In this document: positions 8,857 to 19,034 of the stretch, piece by piece
Position numbering within the stretch: position 1 is the first letter of the stretch
How the letters are laid out: every line of letters starts with the position of its first letter
Source of the DNA: Mesostigma viride
Lineage: Eukaryota; Streptophyta; Mesostigmatophyceae; Mesostigmatales; Mesostigmataceae
DNA length: 60,000 nt
Assembly: GCA_009746045.1 (NCBI GenBank)
Contig: RPFO01000086.1
Location: forward strand, 215,732 to 275,731
Reading direction: 5' to 3'
The notes under the pieces: model-generated
The model's input: only the letters and a program-made list of their open reading frames with translations
What the model was told of the DNA's origin: nothing
Databases searched by the model: none
Program-made: the position numbers and the translations under genes

Positions 8857-10182
8857 GAAGCCTACGTTGATTGCTGCTCTGAAGTTGACAAGGAGCAGGT
8901 ACCCTGGGTTGGAGTTGCTGCAGTGTGACATTCAGTTTGAGTGCTGTGAGAACCTGCCAGAATTTCCAGAGTTGCTGATTACACCCAGGGAGAGCCACGG
9001 CCAGCAAGGGGTTGTGGAGAGAGCCATCCAAGAGATCAAGACTGTGCTGCTGGTGGAGAGGATTCCAAGGACGTCATCTGCCATTGTGACATCTGCATGG
9101 CTACGTTCTGTGGAGGATAGGCTGAACCTCAGGACTCCCATGTTCTTTGGTGACATTGCCATCAATCCTCTTATGCTGCACACCAGAATGCTGCCAGCTG
9201 ATGCTGAGCAGGCATGGAAGGAGAAGCTAGAGGCCAAGTCCTCAAGCTGAGGCAGAAAGACAAGGGCTGGAGTGTCCTAGAACCTAACGTTGGACAACAG
9301 GTTGTTGTGTGGAAGGAGCCAAGCTTTCCAGGGAAACGTGGCAGCTGGCATGATGGGGTGGTGACCCGAGTAGAAGCCGCTGGCCATAAGTGCTGGGTGG
9401 CCATTGATGGCTCCCAAGCAGTGCACCGTCTGTCCTGGTCAAAGATCCGTCCCCGGGGAGGTAATCAAGGAGACCTCTTCCAGGTGCCCGTTGGTGTACA
9501 AGGCGGGGGTGACGTGGAACTTCCTGATCAGGGTGCTACAGCTGTATCGAGCCCTCAGGGTGACCCTGGCCCGGCCCCTGGGGTACCTTCACATACGGTG
9601 GTTGGGCAAGCAGGCGGACAGGCTGCACCTCCAGAACGGCCCGACACCAGGCCTAGGGGTGTGCGTCTATCAGATATTGTACAGGCTTTGCAAAGAGCCA
9701 AGAAGGAGCCTAAGGTGTCCAAGCTTGTCCAGTTGGATGAACCTGAGGCAGCTGCCATGGAAGTAGATACCAATGCACAGGTTTCTGTCATGGGACCTCA
9801 GCATACAGGAGAACTGCTGGTCGGTGAACCAAGTTGCCCCTGGGTGTCTGATTTCAGTGGTAGGACGCATCTAAGGGTGTTGGGAGAGGTTACTGCCCCT
9901 GTCATGGGTGTGGATGTGACCTTCCTAATTGTCCTAGAAGACTATGATGGCCCTGTGATTTCGGGTCGGAATTTTCTGGGCAATCCTGGGATTTCTATCA
10001 GAGCTACAGCTCTGAGAAGAGATGGCTGGGGGATGATTCCCCTAGAAAATTTCAGGACAACATTTCCAATCAGGTGCAGGGCCAAGCCAGTCAAGGGTGT
10101 AAAATGGGATGAAGGGGAGGTGCCCCCAGCAGCCAGTTTGGTGATTCCAGCTGTGTTGCACCCCAGCAGTATTGGCATTTAA
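8857..10182 (+). pseudogene. Integrase C-terminal half and protease of copia B
   Basis: Starts abruptly inside the integrase at the codons for KPTLIAALKL. The second Asp (CDIQFE), the Glu (GVVERAIQEIK) and the C-terminal domain (GQQVVVWKEPSFPGKRGSW) are present; the N-terminal zinc region and first Asp are missing. One base is missing near 9238 relative to copia C, splitting the frame (8867-9250, then 9214-10182). The protease follows: MEVDTNAQVSVMG, SDFSGRTHLRVLGEV and EDYDGPVISGRNFLG. The frame ends at TAA in GCATTTAACTCACAGG; copia D lacks the bases that create this stop. Confidence 0.75.
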
Positions 10183-10211
10183 CTCACAGGAGCCTTGCTG
10201 CACACTCTCCT

Positions 10212-11298
10212 TTGACATATGACCAGCAAGTCCAAGAGATGAGCTCGCCTACTTTGTTTGAGGCTTGGAAGCTCGCCTTCTCCAAGGCATTGGAGGAGTG
10301 GTTGCAGTTTGAGTGTGCTGCACCAACAGACAGGCGTCCCCCAGCATCAAGGAAGCTTGCTTTGAGATTTGTGCTGAAGAGGAAGGTTGTGGATGAGGTA
10401 TCAGTGCCCCATGTCAGGCCTGTCCTGAATGAGTATCACGGCACGGGGAGTCTGCTGGGAGAGGAGCTGTACACGCCAGGAATGTTACACGACACGTGGA
10501 GAATTTTGCTATGTCTTTACGTGGGGTTGCTGAACAGGGGAGCAGCTATGTCATCAGTGCTGCTGGACTTCAAGAGGGCATTTTTAAAATCTGATCCAGA
10601 AGTGGCCAGGAGAGTGTGGAAGCAGGATGAGCCTTACTGTGTTGAGGTGCCTGCTATCTGGAAGCTGGAGCTGCATCAACATTTCCTGGTTATTCTGAAG
10701 GGCCTGGAAGGACTCAGGTCGAGCCCTATCATCTGGAGACTCACGCTGCAGGAAGCTCTGATCAGTGAGTGTGGCTTGAGAGTGTCTTCAGTTGATCCCT
10801 GTTTGTTGCTGGCCCAATGGGAGGGTCTGCCAGTGTATGCTAGTTTGCATGGAGATGATCTGCATTTGCTAGCCCCCACGACCTGGCTGAAGAAGTTTAT
10901 TCCTGTCATCAGTGGCAAGTTTTCACTGGGCAAGGAGCTGTGGCAGGAACCCAACAACAAGCCTGTAGTGTTCTGTGGAATGCAGGCTACCCTGTTCAAG
11001 AGGGATGGGCCGGGAGTGGAGTATCAGGCTTCAGGCTGGAGGAGATTACAGACCATTGTGAAGGCCTTGCCAGAGAAGATCACCCAGGCTGCAGGACCTG
11101 AGTTGAGAGGCATGTGGGCCTGGTTTGCCAGCATCTGTGGTCCGTCTTTGATGGTCCATAGCAGAATGCCTGATGAGGTGCTTGAGGATGAGAAGCCTCG
11201 AGTAATAGCCCGATTGGTGGAGAGTACCCCTGATCTGATTTTGTCTGGGATTGACTTTGCCCAGCCTATCACCTTGGAGATCTTCAAGTTGACAGTTC
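10212..11298 (+). CDS. Reverse transcriptase of copia B
   Basis: RT blocks: KLALRFVLKRKVVDE, VRPVLNEYHGTG, VLLDFKRAFLKSD (catalytic Asp), LKGLEGLRSSPIIW, DPCLLLAQWEGLPVY and LHGDDLHLLAP (HGDD box). It is in the same frame as the preceding domains would need but separated by the acquired stop at 10180-10182. The RT frame is lost near 11295 (KLTVLWMLARLP is out-of-frame translation of the first RNase H strand). About 60-65% of residues match copia A by eye. Confidence 0.75.
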
Positions 11299-11299
11299 T

Positions 11300-11703
11300 A
11301 TGGATGCTCGCCAGGTTACCAAGGTCAGGGGGAGATCTGCTGCTCTGTTTGCTTTTTATCAGAGCAGGGCAAGTTTGTTCAGCTGGTACAGCAGACTACA
11401 GAAGAGGGTCTGTGTCAGTTCAGATGTGGCAGAATGCAGGGCCATATGCGAGGGGATCCAGTCCAGTTTGTACATAAAGGAGTTAATGCTGGAGCTGGCT
11501 TCAGTTACCCCTTGGTCCTTGCAGATGGAGACGTTGTTGCTAACAGACAGCATGGGTATGGTCCAGTTTGTTCACAAGCAACTGGCCAGAAGCCGGGACC
11601 TGGACTATTTGTTGCTGAAGGAGTTGGCCAGTTTGGTTGACTTGAAGCATATCCCTGGCGAGGAGAACCCTGCTGATGCATTGACCAAGCTGCCACACAA
11701 CTT
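11300..11703 (+). pseudogene. RNase H of copia B, truncated
   Basis: Encodes SSMDARQVTKVRGR, SWYSRLQKRVCVSSDVAECR, LLTDSMGMVQF and HIPGEENPADALTKLPH. The frame is shifted by one base from the RT. At about 11700 the copia sequence stops four codons short of where copia D goes on (KAPAQYNVLRKL at 49600-49640) and changes directly to gypsy reverse transcriptase. No target-site duplication is seen at this junction. Confidence 0.75.
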
Positions 11704-13352
11704 GTGCGCTCGCATACCTGGATGACATCTTGGTGTACTCCAAGACCTTTGAGGATCACCTCGAGGACGTCGCCACGGTATTGCGCATCATGGAGGAGGA
11801 GAATCTTTCGGTCCGCAAGGCCAAGGTCCGCGCTGGTCGCAGCGTACCGTTCCTCGGTCATACCCTGTCCGCTGCCGGCGTCGCGACGGACCCCTCCAAG
11901 ATCGCCTCCATCCAGCAGTGGCCGACCCCGACCAACGTCAAGGGCGTGCGCAGCTTTTTGGGTGTCGCGTCGTATTACCGACGTTTCATCCCCCGTTTCG
12001 CGACGATCGCTGCCCCCATTAACGCCCTCCTCAAGAAGGGTGTTCCTTTCGTTTGGTCGGAACCGTGCCAACAGGCCTTTGAGGCCCTCAAGCGCAGCCT
12101 GACCACGGCCCCCGTGCTCGTTATCTCGGACCCGTCCAAGCCCTTTGTGGTCGCAACGGACGCGAGCAAGGTTGCAATCGGCGGTGTCCTATTGCAGGAC
12201 CAGGGTCAGGGGTTGCAGCCGGTCGAGTACATCTCCCGGACTATGATCCCTGCCGAGCGCAACTATCCGGTACACCAGCAGGAGCTTCTTGCCGTGGTCT
12301 ACTGCTGCCATACCTGGCGCCATCATCTTCTCGGGGCCCAGTTTGACGTTGCCATCAGCGAGCAGGGGGATCTTGATCCCCACCGGCTGATCATCCACAC
12401 GGATCATCGGCCCCTCACGCATCTGCTCGCCCAACCCAACCTGGTGCCCCGTCAAGCACGCTGGCTGGAGTACTTGTCCCAGTTCGCCCCCTTTAAGATT
12501 CAGTACGTCAAGGGTGCAGAGAACGTGGTCCCAGACGCCCTTTCCTGGCGGGAGGACTACTGGTTCTATGAAGATCTGGGAGTACTACATACCACTTGCG
12601 TCCCAGCTCAGGCGCCCGCCGGCACGTCCTATGGTGACCTTCCGCGGTCGCCGCAGGCTCGTTATTTGTTTCACACGGGTCGTACCACCATGGACGACCT
12701 ATCCCCCGACTGGGGTTCGCACGAGGACGTGCGCGCCCCCGGGGAAGGGGAGGGGTCCCATTCGCGCTTGCCACTCAGCCACGTGGTCCCGGCTCAGGGA
12801 ATTTTTCACTTGCAGCCCATTGGGTCCCCCACCATTTTCTCGGAGTACGTATACCAAACCCTCGAGACTGAAGAGGAGGCGGATGCGTACACCGTCACCT
12901 CCGTTCTGGAGACGCTGATCAGCCGATTCACCGTCACGGAAGCAGCAGCCCTGGAGGCGATCAGGTCGCACCCTCAGCAGATGGGCAAGCTCCCGTGCAA
13001 GTTCCAGGACGGACGACTCTATGTCATGGTGAGACCTGACTGCTGGCGCCTGTACGTCCTGGAGATATGTAGAGCGGCTCTGCTCCATGAGCTCCACGAC
13101 TCCCTCACCGGTGGCCACCAAGGAATCCATCGCCTGCTGCCGCGGGCCAGAAAGAACTTCTACTGGCCAGGTATGCGGGAGTACATCGAGACGTACGTGC
13201 GCGAGTGTCCATCATGCCAGATCATGAAGTCCCGCAACACGGGGTCACAAGCGATCCCCAAGACGCTGCCTGACCCCATGGCGCCTTGGGACTCATTGAT
13301 GATGGATTTTATTGGCCCCTCAGCCGGAAGACCAAGCACGGCAACAGCATGA
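11704..13352 (+). pseudogene. Chromodomain gypsy pol: RT C-terminal half, RNase H, integrase N-terminus
   Basis: A Ty3/gypsy pol truncated at its 5' side. It starts at the RT catalytic box (AYLDDILVYSKTFEDHL), then GVRSFLGVASYYRRFIP, the RNase H (VVATDASKVAIGGVL, NYPVHQQELLAVV, IHTDHRPLTHLL, ENVVPDALS), a linker of about 150 residues, and the integrase HHCC zinc domain (ELHDSLTGGHQGIH ... ECPSCQIMK). The first DDE Asp is in LMMDFIG. The frame breaks near 13320 (GPSAGRPSTATA is out-of-frame). RT palm, protease and gag are absent. GC content and codon use are higher than in the flanking copia copies. Confidence 0.85.
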
Positions 13353-14009
13353 CCTTGGTTTTCTTTGACCGCCTGACGCGCATGTGTCACTTGGCCCCAT
13401 GCCCGGCCGAGCTCACGGCTGAGGCTTGCGCTAAGTTGTATCTCCACCACGTGTTTCGGTACCACGGACTCAGCCGGCAATTCATATCGGACCGTGACAA
13501 GTTGTTCACGGCTCGCTTCTGGCAGGTCAGTTCTTTGAACGACTGGCCGACTGGGCACCAAGGTGTCATTGGGGACAGCGTACCACAGCTCGTCCTCTCA
13601 CCTGGTGGAGCGACTGAACCGCACAGTGCAAGAGACCATGCGACACTACACTGGCGCGGTGGGAGGCTATTGGGAGGAGTTTCTGGGCTTGGTGGAATTC
13701 TCCTTGAACAACGCCCCCCAGGCGGCCCATGGCTTCACGCCGTTCTTCCTCAACACTGGCAGGCACCCGCTTACGCCGACCGACCTTCTCACGAGCTCCG
13801 CTTTGGCAGAGAAAACGGTCCGGCGGGACACCCTGGAAGGGGTGGAGAAGCTATTGGTTCAGATGCGTCAGGCCCATGACAGCGCGGTCAGGGGCTACAG
13901 TACCGAGCCGCAGCCGAGCGCTATATGGCGAGGACCGCTAGTCGCCTGGACGCGCGCACCCCGTCGATTGAGGCAGGCGACTGGGTTCTGGTGGAAGGCC
14001 CCCGACTAG
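13286..14009 (+). pseudogene. Chromodomain gypsy integrase core (frame-broken)
   Basis: Two overlapping frames carry the core. The first (from 13310) encodes SMTLVFFDRLTRMCHLAP and FISDRDKLFTARFW with the second catalytic Asp. Bases near 13525-13560 look rearranged, and the second frame (from 13563) encodes LGTAYHSSSSHLVERLNRTV with the catalytic Glu, then SLNNAPQAAHGFTPFFLNTG, typical of gypsy integrases. A third frame continues at 13925. Confidence 0.75.
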
Positions 14010-14434
14010 GACGTTTCTCCGAGAAGGTAGGAGGTGAGCTCAAGACCAAGCTCCGTCCTATGTTCCTGGGGCCTCACAAGGTCTTGGAGAAGCTGGGCGA
14101 TGTGATGTTCAAGGTCGACATCCCAAGCTCCTGGAACACTTCCCCCAACTTCCACCGCGATCAACTCAAGTTGTATCACCAGAACTCCATCCAAGCCCGC
14201 CTCAATCCGCCGGCCCCCGTCGAATACAACCCCGAGACTGGTGAACAGGAAGACGAGGTGGCCGAGATTGTGGACCACCGGGACATCCAGCGCGGGAGAA
14301 GCAGACAGCGACAGTACCGAGTACGATGGCGTTTTACCCAGCACGACTATGAGGACTCATGGCGTACGGAGAACGAGCTAGGCGGATGTGAGCGCCTGCT
14401 ACGGGAATACAAGAAGAGGTGTGCCCTACACTAG
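13925..14434 (+). CDS. Integrase C-terminus with chromodomain
   Basis: A 169-residue frame. GDWVLVEGPRLGRFSEKVGG and KLRPMFLGPHKVLEKLG form the gypsy integrase C-terminal beta domain, followed by FHRDQLKLYH. Residues about 112-168 form a chromodomain: AEIVDHRDIQRGRSRQRQYR, VRWRFTQHDYEDSW and a C-terminal helix. This places the element among the chromoviruses, whose chromodomain targets integration to marked chromatin. The aromatic residues that read methyl-lysine are only partly conserved. Confidence 0.8.
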   Translation: MARTASRLDARTPSIEAGDWVLVEGPRLGRFSEKVGGELKTKLRPMFLGPHKVLEKLGDVMFKVDIPSSWNTSPNFHRDQLKLYHQNSIQARLNPPAPVEYNPETGEQEDEVAEIVDHRDIQRGRSRQRQYRVRWRFTQHDYEDSWRTENELGGCERLLREYKKRCALH

Positions 14435-14481
14435 GGCGGTAGTAGATAGTCAGAAAGGTGTTCATCATGCAGGGCCGTACA

Positions 14482-14605
14482 TGTTAAGCAATTAGCCCGG
14501 CTAACTGCTTTTATACGTCGAAGGTTCACTTCGACTACTTGCGCGCAAGTAGTCGAAGTGAACCTTCGACGTATAAAAGCAGTTAGCCGGGCTAATTGCT
14601 TAACA
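14482..14605. repeat. Perfect 124-bp terminal palindrome, left end of element 2
   Basis: Self-complementary about an axis between 14543 and 14544 (ACTTGCG/CGCAAGT). Ends are TG and CA. Confidence 0.9.
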
Positions 14606-14978
14606 TAAATTTGACACGCGGGAAGAGATTCGTTCGCTCGCCGCTAGCCCACTGCCAGCCCGCGCACTCACGAATTCCCAGCCTCCGCAGACTAATTACG
14701 CCGGCCCCCTGGCCTCCGTAATTAAGCCTAATTACGCCTCCGGCCCCTGGGCCGCGCAATTAGCCCTGCGCTCTCTAGGCTCTGGCACCCGGCACTATTC
14801 CTTCAAGAGTGATCAGAATATTGACGCCGCAATATTCTAACTCCAACCCTTTCTTAGGAAACCTCAGGCACTTCCTAGAAGCTCGGCAATTCTGGCACCT
14901 GCGCCTGGCGGAATTATTTCCCAAATAATTCGCTCCGGCAGGAACCGAACCCCTGACCTCACGCGTGCGGCAAATTTA

Positions 14979-15102
14979 TGTTAAGCAATTAGCCCGGCTA
15001 ACTGCTTTTATACGTCGAAGGTTCACTTCGACTACTTGCGCGCAAGTAGTCGAAGTGAACCTTCGACGTATAAAAGCAGTTAGCCGGGCTAATTGCTTAA
15101 CA
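14979..15102. repeat. Perfect 124-bp terminal palindrome, right end of element 2
   Basis: Identical to the left palindrome of this element. Confidence 0.9.
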
Positions 15103-15269
15103 GTACAGGTCCAGGTAAGGTACGTAGGCAGCCGCCTGCAGTGACGGGCTGCAGGACACGTATGTAGGGGACCAGCCGGGTCCTGCACTTGGTATGTACA
15201 GGTATGTCCATAATAATGGACAGGGTAGGTGGTATGTAGACAGCCGTACAGGCTTTCTTACAAGACGCT

Positions 15270-16184
15270 ATGGTCCCGATACTGTTCCCGTTCGAGGTGC
15301 CAACGACCGACCACTGCGTCAGCAGAGCGCGGCAGTCAGCTCAGCTAACTGCGGCCCTTATCCCCCCGCCCGCATCATCTGAGCAGCCTCAACCGGCCCT
15401 TGCCCCCCAGCCTGCACCAGCGCAGCCTCAACCTGTCCTGGCCCACTCCGCAGAGACGCCGGTACAGGAGATCGCTCCGCGACGGGACGTGATACCGGCC
15501 CAGGAATGGGTACGGGGAACGTATGCCCGTAATCGGATCATTGTCCCCTTGCATCCGGTTTTACTACCCCGCGAGCCTGCGCTTCCGTGGGGGCTCCAGC
15601 GTGCTTATTCAGCGGGAAGGCACCTTCGACTCGGTCAGCTTTCTCCTGCACGCACATGTGCCGGCGCCGGTGCCATCTGAGTCCCGCTATGAGCCGGTGA
15701 TAGTAGGGACTACCGCCACGTACGATCTGCACCCGCCGCCTCTGCCGCAATATACCGCGCTGAGCACCACTTGCGACGGATTGCGTATCCCAAGCTCATG
15801 CCTATCCCGGGAGCTATCTACATGCGGAAGCAGCTCCCTGAGATTGCGGCAGCTCCGGGGTTCTACTGCGAGAGCGAGAAGGTCCAGAAGGAGCTGTTGC
15901 TCATGGCTGCCGGGTACTTCGCGGAAACTGGGTGCGAGGAGGTCGATGTGGAGCAGGGGTTCATCAGGTTCACCCGGCTCCCCTACATGGCGGCCTTCCT
16001 GTCGTACTGGCCGCCGGATGTGTGGATTGAGAAGTCCACGCTGCGTCAGCAGACGCGCAATGACTACCAGGTGGCGTTCAACGCCGACGTGGTCGCGGCT
16101 CCCCCTGGCAAGATCCCGGAGATCATGACCGAGCAAGGCTACAACGCGTTGCGGCGGCATCGCGCGCAGCAGGGATTCCAGTAA
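15270..16184 (+). pseudogene. Unrecognised ORF between chromodomain and 3' LTR of the gypsy element
   Basis: Coding-like sequence in three joined frames: a Pro/Gln/Ala-rich stretch (15270-15600), then GGSSVLIQREGTFDSVSFLL and SRYEPVIVGTTATYDLHPPP (about 15585-15770), then a 137-residue frame (15771-16184) with YPKLMPIPGAIYMRKQLPE, FYCESEKVQKELLLMAAGYF and FIRFTRLPYMAAFLSYWPPD. I recognise no family. It lies after the integrase and before the polypurine tract, where some LTR elements carry an extra ORF. The 16185-16485 stretch after it holds nothing I can name. Confidence 0.45.
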
Positions 16185-16485
16185 TTTTCCGGGAGATTGG
16201 CCGGAGAGTGCTGGGACGAAGGAGTATTTGACAACTATCAAGGTGTTGTCCCTGCGAGGCAACACCGAGAAGAACTGGCTACTGCTCCGCTGGCGAACAG
16301 GGATCGGGACATATGTAGTATTCTCATAGTTGGTGTATTATATGCATGTATGACGATGGGTTCTCGCTGGTACACAGCACCCCGTTGTTATGATTGTGTT
16401 TTGGTTTTCTTTTGAATTTTCCATGTTTGTGGTGCCGTTGTTTGATGTGGGCCCCCAGGCGATTGGAAGATAGCCATCGTCCCCC

Positions 16486-16500
16486 GGGGAGGGGGAGGAG
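16486..16500 (+). promoter_or_regulatory. Polypurine tract of the chromodomain gypsy element
   Basis: GGGGAGGGGGAGGAG directly before the LTR start TGTTACGG. This is the standard site where plus-strand DNA synthesis is primed. Confidence 0.8.
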
Positions 16501-17115
16501 TGTTACGGCCCTAACCCATGTTTGGGCGTAACAATTCCTAAAATAAATTAGTTTGGTCAGTCGAAAGTCATTTCGATATTGTTTGAGACTTTCGATAGTT
16601 ATTATGTTAGATTCGGGGACTTGGCCGAGTTATTCCATCAGCCGGCCCAGGTACCCGTGGCTTTGCTTTCGGTTTGGTGTGTTACTGGTCTGTACCCGGG
16701 ACTGCCAGGTACCGGGTGCCAGACTGGCGGATACTATGTACATCTACGGCTGATATTAATTGCAGCGCTAGAGGTTCGGCCCCCGGCCGACCCGCTGGCA
16801 TGCACGCCGTCTTGGACAAATGTCGTAGGTGACAACAATGGCTTCCTATCTTTGGTTTGGAATGAAATCGACTTGAGTAAAACTCGTCTGCCGAACCAGG
16901 GGTCAAATCTAGGCTGCACTAACGCCCTTCGTGCAGTCCATGTACATGCATAATTTATCTAGTTGTGCATTGAGGGCCTAGCTAGTAATTCCGCGTACTA
17001 GCTAGAATTCAGGGCTACATTCACGTAGTCCTGGCGGATAGCAGATTCCGGGTCCATTCAGGCGTAGCCCACGCTAGACTAGGGTCTTTCGGAGCCGCTG
17101 GTGCGGCTCGTAACA
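16501..17115 (+). repeat. 3' LTR of the chromodomain gypsy element
   Basis: A 615-bp sequence from TGTTACGGCCC to CTCGTAACA, so TG...CA ends with the inverted termini TGTTACG/CGTAACA. Both ends fold: the start as TGTTACGGCCC with GGGCGTAACA (16501-16533), the end as GAGCCGC with GCGGCTC. The next bases, ACCGG, fit the copia sequence it interrupts and would be the right target duplication; the left LTR is not in the window. Confidence 0.75.
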
Positions 17116-19001
17116 ACCGGCTTGGCCCTGCACCTGATTGGAAATGTTGTCCTGAAATTTTCTAGGGGAATCATCCCCCAGCCATCTCTTCTCAGAGCTG
17201 TAGCTCTGATAGAAATCCCAGGATTGCCCAGAAAATTCTGACCCAAAATCACAGGGCCATCATAGTCCTCTAGGACAAGGAAGGTCACATCCACACCCAT
17301 GACAGGGGCAGTAACCTCTCCCAACACCCTTAGATGCGTCCTACCTCTGAAATCAGACACCCAGGGGCAACTTGGTTCACCGACCAGCAGTTCTCCTGTA
17401 TGCTGAGGTCCCATGACAGAAACCTGTGCATTGGTATCTATTTCCATGGCAGCTACCTCAGGTTCATCCAACTGGACAAGCTTGGACACCTTAGGCTCCT
17501 TCTTGGCTCTTTGCAAAGCCTGTACAATATCTGATAGACGCACACCCCTAGGCCTGGTGTCGGGCCGTTCCGGAGGTGCAGCCTGTCCGCCTGCTTGCCC
17601 AACCACCGTATGTGAAGGTACCCCAGGGGCCGGGCCAGGGTCACCCTGAGGGCTCGATACAGCTGTAGCACCCTGATCAGGAAGTTCCACGTCACCCCCG
17701 CCTTGTACACCAACGGGCACCTGGAAGAGGTCTCCTTGATTACCTCCCCGGGGACGGATCTTTGACCAGGACAGACGGTGCACTGCTTGGGAGCCATCAA
17801 TGGCCACCCAGCACTTATGGCCAGCGGCTTCTACTCGGGTCACCACCCCATCATGCCAGCTGCCACGTTTCCCTGGAAAGCTTGGCTCCTTCCACACAAC
17901 AACCTGTTGTCCAACGTTAGGTTCTAGGACACTCCAGCCCTTGTCTTTCTGCCTCAGCTTGAGGAACTTGGCCTCTAGCTTCTCCTTCCATGCCTGCTCA
18001 GCATCAGCTGGCAGCATCCTGGTGTGCAGCATAAGAGGATTGATGGCAATGTCACCAAAGAACATGGGAGTCCTGAGGTTCAGCCTATCCTCCACAGAAC
18101 GTAGCCATGCAGATGTCACAATGGCAGATGACGTCCTTGGAATCCTCTCCACCAGCAGCACAGTCTTGATCTCTTGGATGGCTCTCTCCACAACCCCTTG
18201 CTGGCCGTGGCTCTCCCGGGGTGTAATCAGCAACTCTGGAAATTCTGGCAGGTTCTCACAGCACTCAAACTGAATGTCACACTGCAGCAACTCCAACCCA
18301 GGGTACCTGCTCCTTGTCAACTTCAGAGCAGCAATCAACGTAGGCTTCTCCATGTCAGGCAGGATCTCTAGGGTCTTGTACTTGGTATATCTGTCCACTG
18401 CCACCAGCAGCTTCAAACCCCTGATTCTCTGAATATCTACCTGCACATGGCCTGGCTGCAAAATAGGAGACCTGGCATGAGACTGCTTGGGCTTTCTAGC
18501 AACTAGCCTGCACCTGCAAGCTTGAGCAACCTGTTGGCAGATGGAGTACAACTCACTTCCTCCCAGCCGTCTAGCAACTTGCAAAGACTGAGCTGCATGG
18601 CCAAACATGGTATGCAACCTTGAGGCAATGTCATACAAGAGAGAAAATCTTTTATTGTCATTATTAGCACTCAAGGTATGTACAGATCCCTTATGTACAG
18701 GAGGCACCAGGGTCGTGCCTGTCAGACTGTCTCCAGCCCTATCCTCATCCTGACCATCCTGTGCCAGTCCTGCACGGTCAGAATGCTTCTGAGATCCACC
18801 TGGGTCCACAGCACCAGGTCCTACCTCAGGCTCAGCACCGCCATGGCGGGCACGTTGGCGAGTAACCACTGCAGCTACAGCTGGCATACTCTCTGTGGTA
18901 ACCAAGCTTGCCCCATCGTGTCCAATAGGCTCTGTCACTAGAGCATGGGGCTGCCCCTCACTGCCGTCACTAGCAGCTACATTACACACCCCTGGGGGCA
19001 C
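17116..19001 (-). CDS. Integrase-protease polyprotein of copia C
   Basis: A single open frame. N-terminal low-complexity region (about 130 residues), HHCC region (LHTMFGHAAQ; CQQVAQACRC), and the DDE core: VDIQRIRGLKLLVAVDRYTK, CDIQFE, GVVERAIQEIK. The C-terminal domain carries GQQVVVWKEPSFPGKRGSW. After a Pro-rich linker comes the protease: MEIDTNAQVSVMG, SDFRGRTHLRVLGEV, EDYDGPVILGQNFLG. This uninterrupted frame is the best evidence that PR lies C-terminal to IN in this family. The active site reads DTN, not DTG. The frame is cut after CRAKPV by the gypsy LTR, so RT and RNase H are lost. Gag lies 33 bp upstream. Confidence 0.85.
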
Positions 19002-19034
19002 CCTCCAGGGTTCAGGGATGTGTGCAGGCTCAAG

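Larger units (their letters stand above)
14482..15102. mobile_element. Palindrome-terminated element 2 (monomer)
   Basis: A 621-bp insertion flanked by 5-bp duplications GTACA (14477-14481 and 15103-15107). Each end is a perfect 124-bp palindrome (14482-14605 and 14979-15102), starting TGTTAAGCAATTAGCC and ending in its complement. The 373-bp interior begins TAAATTTGACACGCGGG and ends GTGCGGCAAATTTA. Like element 1 it carries a B-box-like sequence on the minus strand next to the right palindrome (GGTTCGGTTCC), and shares ATTCCCAGCCTC and TAATTACG blocks with it. I infer the two are diverged members of one family. No protein-coding potential. Confidence 0.85.

Noticed and set aside
14482-15102. 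CRISPR-like or phage-type repeat structure
   Set aside because: Only two repeats, each fully self-complementary, with 5-bp target duplications in a eukaryotic retroelement. This is a mobile element.
15523-16128. Arg/Ser-rich 201-residue ORF
   Set aside because: After about codon 80 it is out-of-frame translation of GC-rich sequence; the neighbouring frame (15771-16184) has the more protein-like composition.
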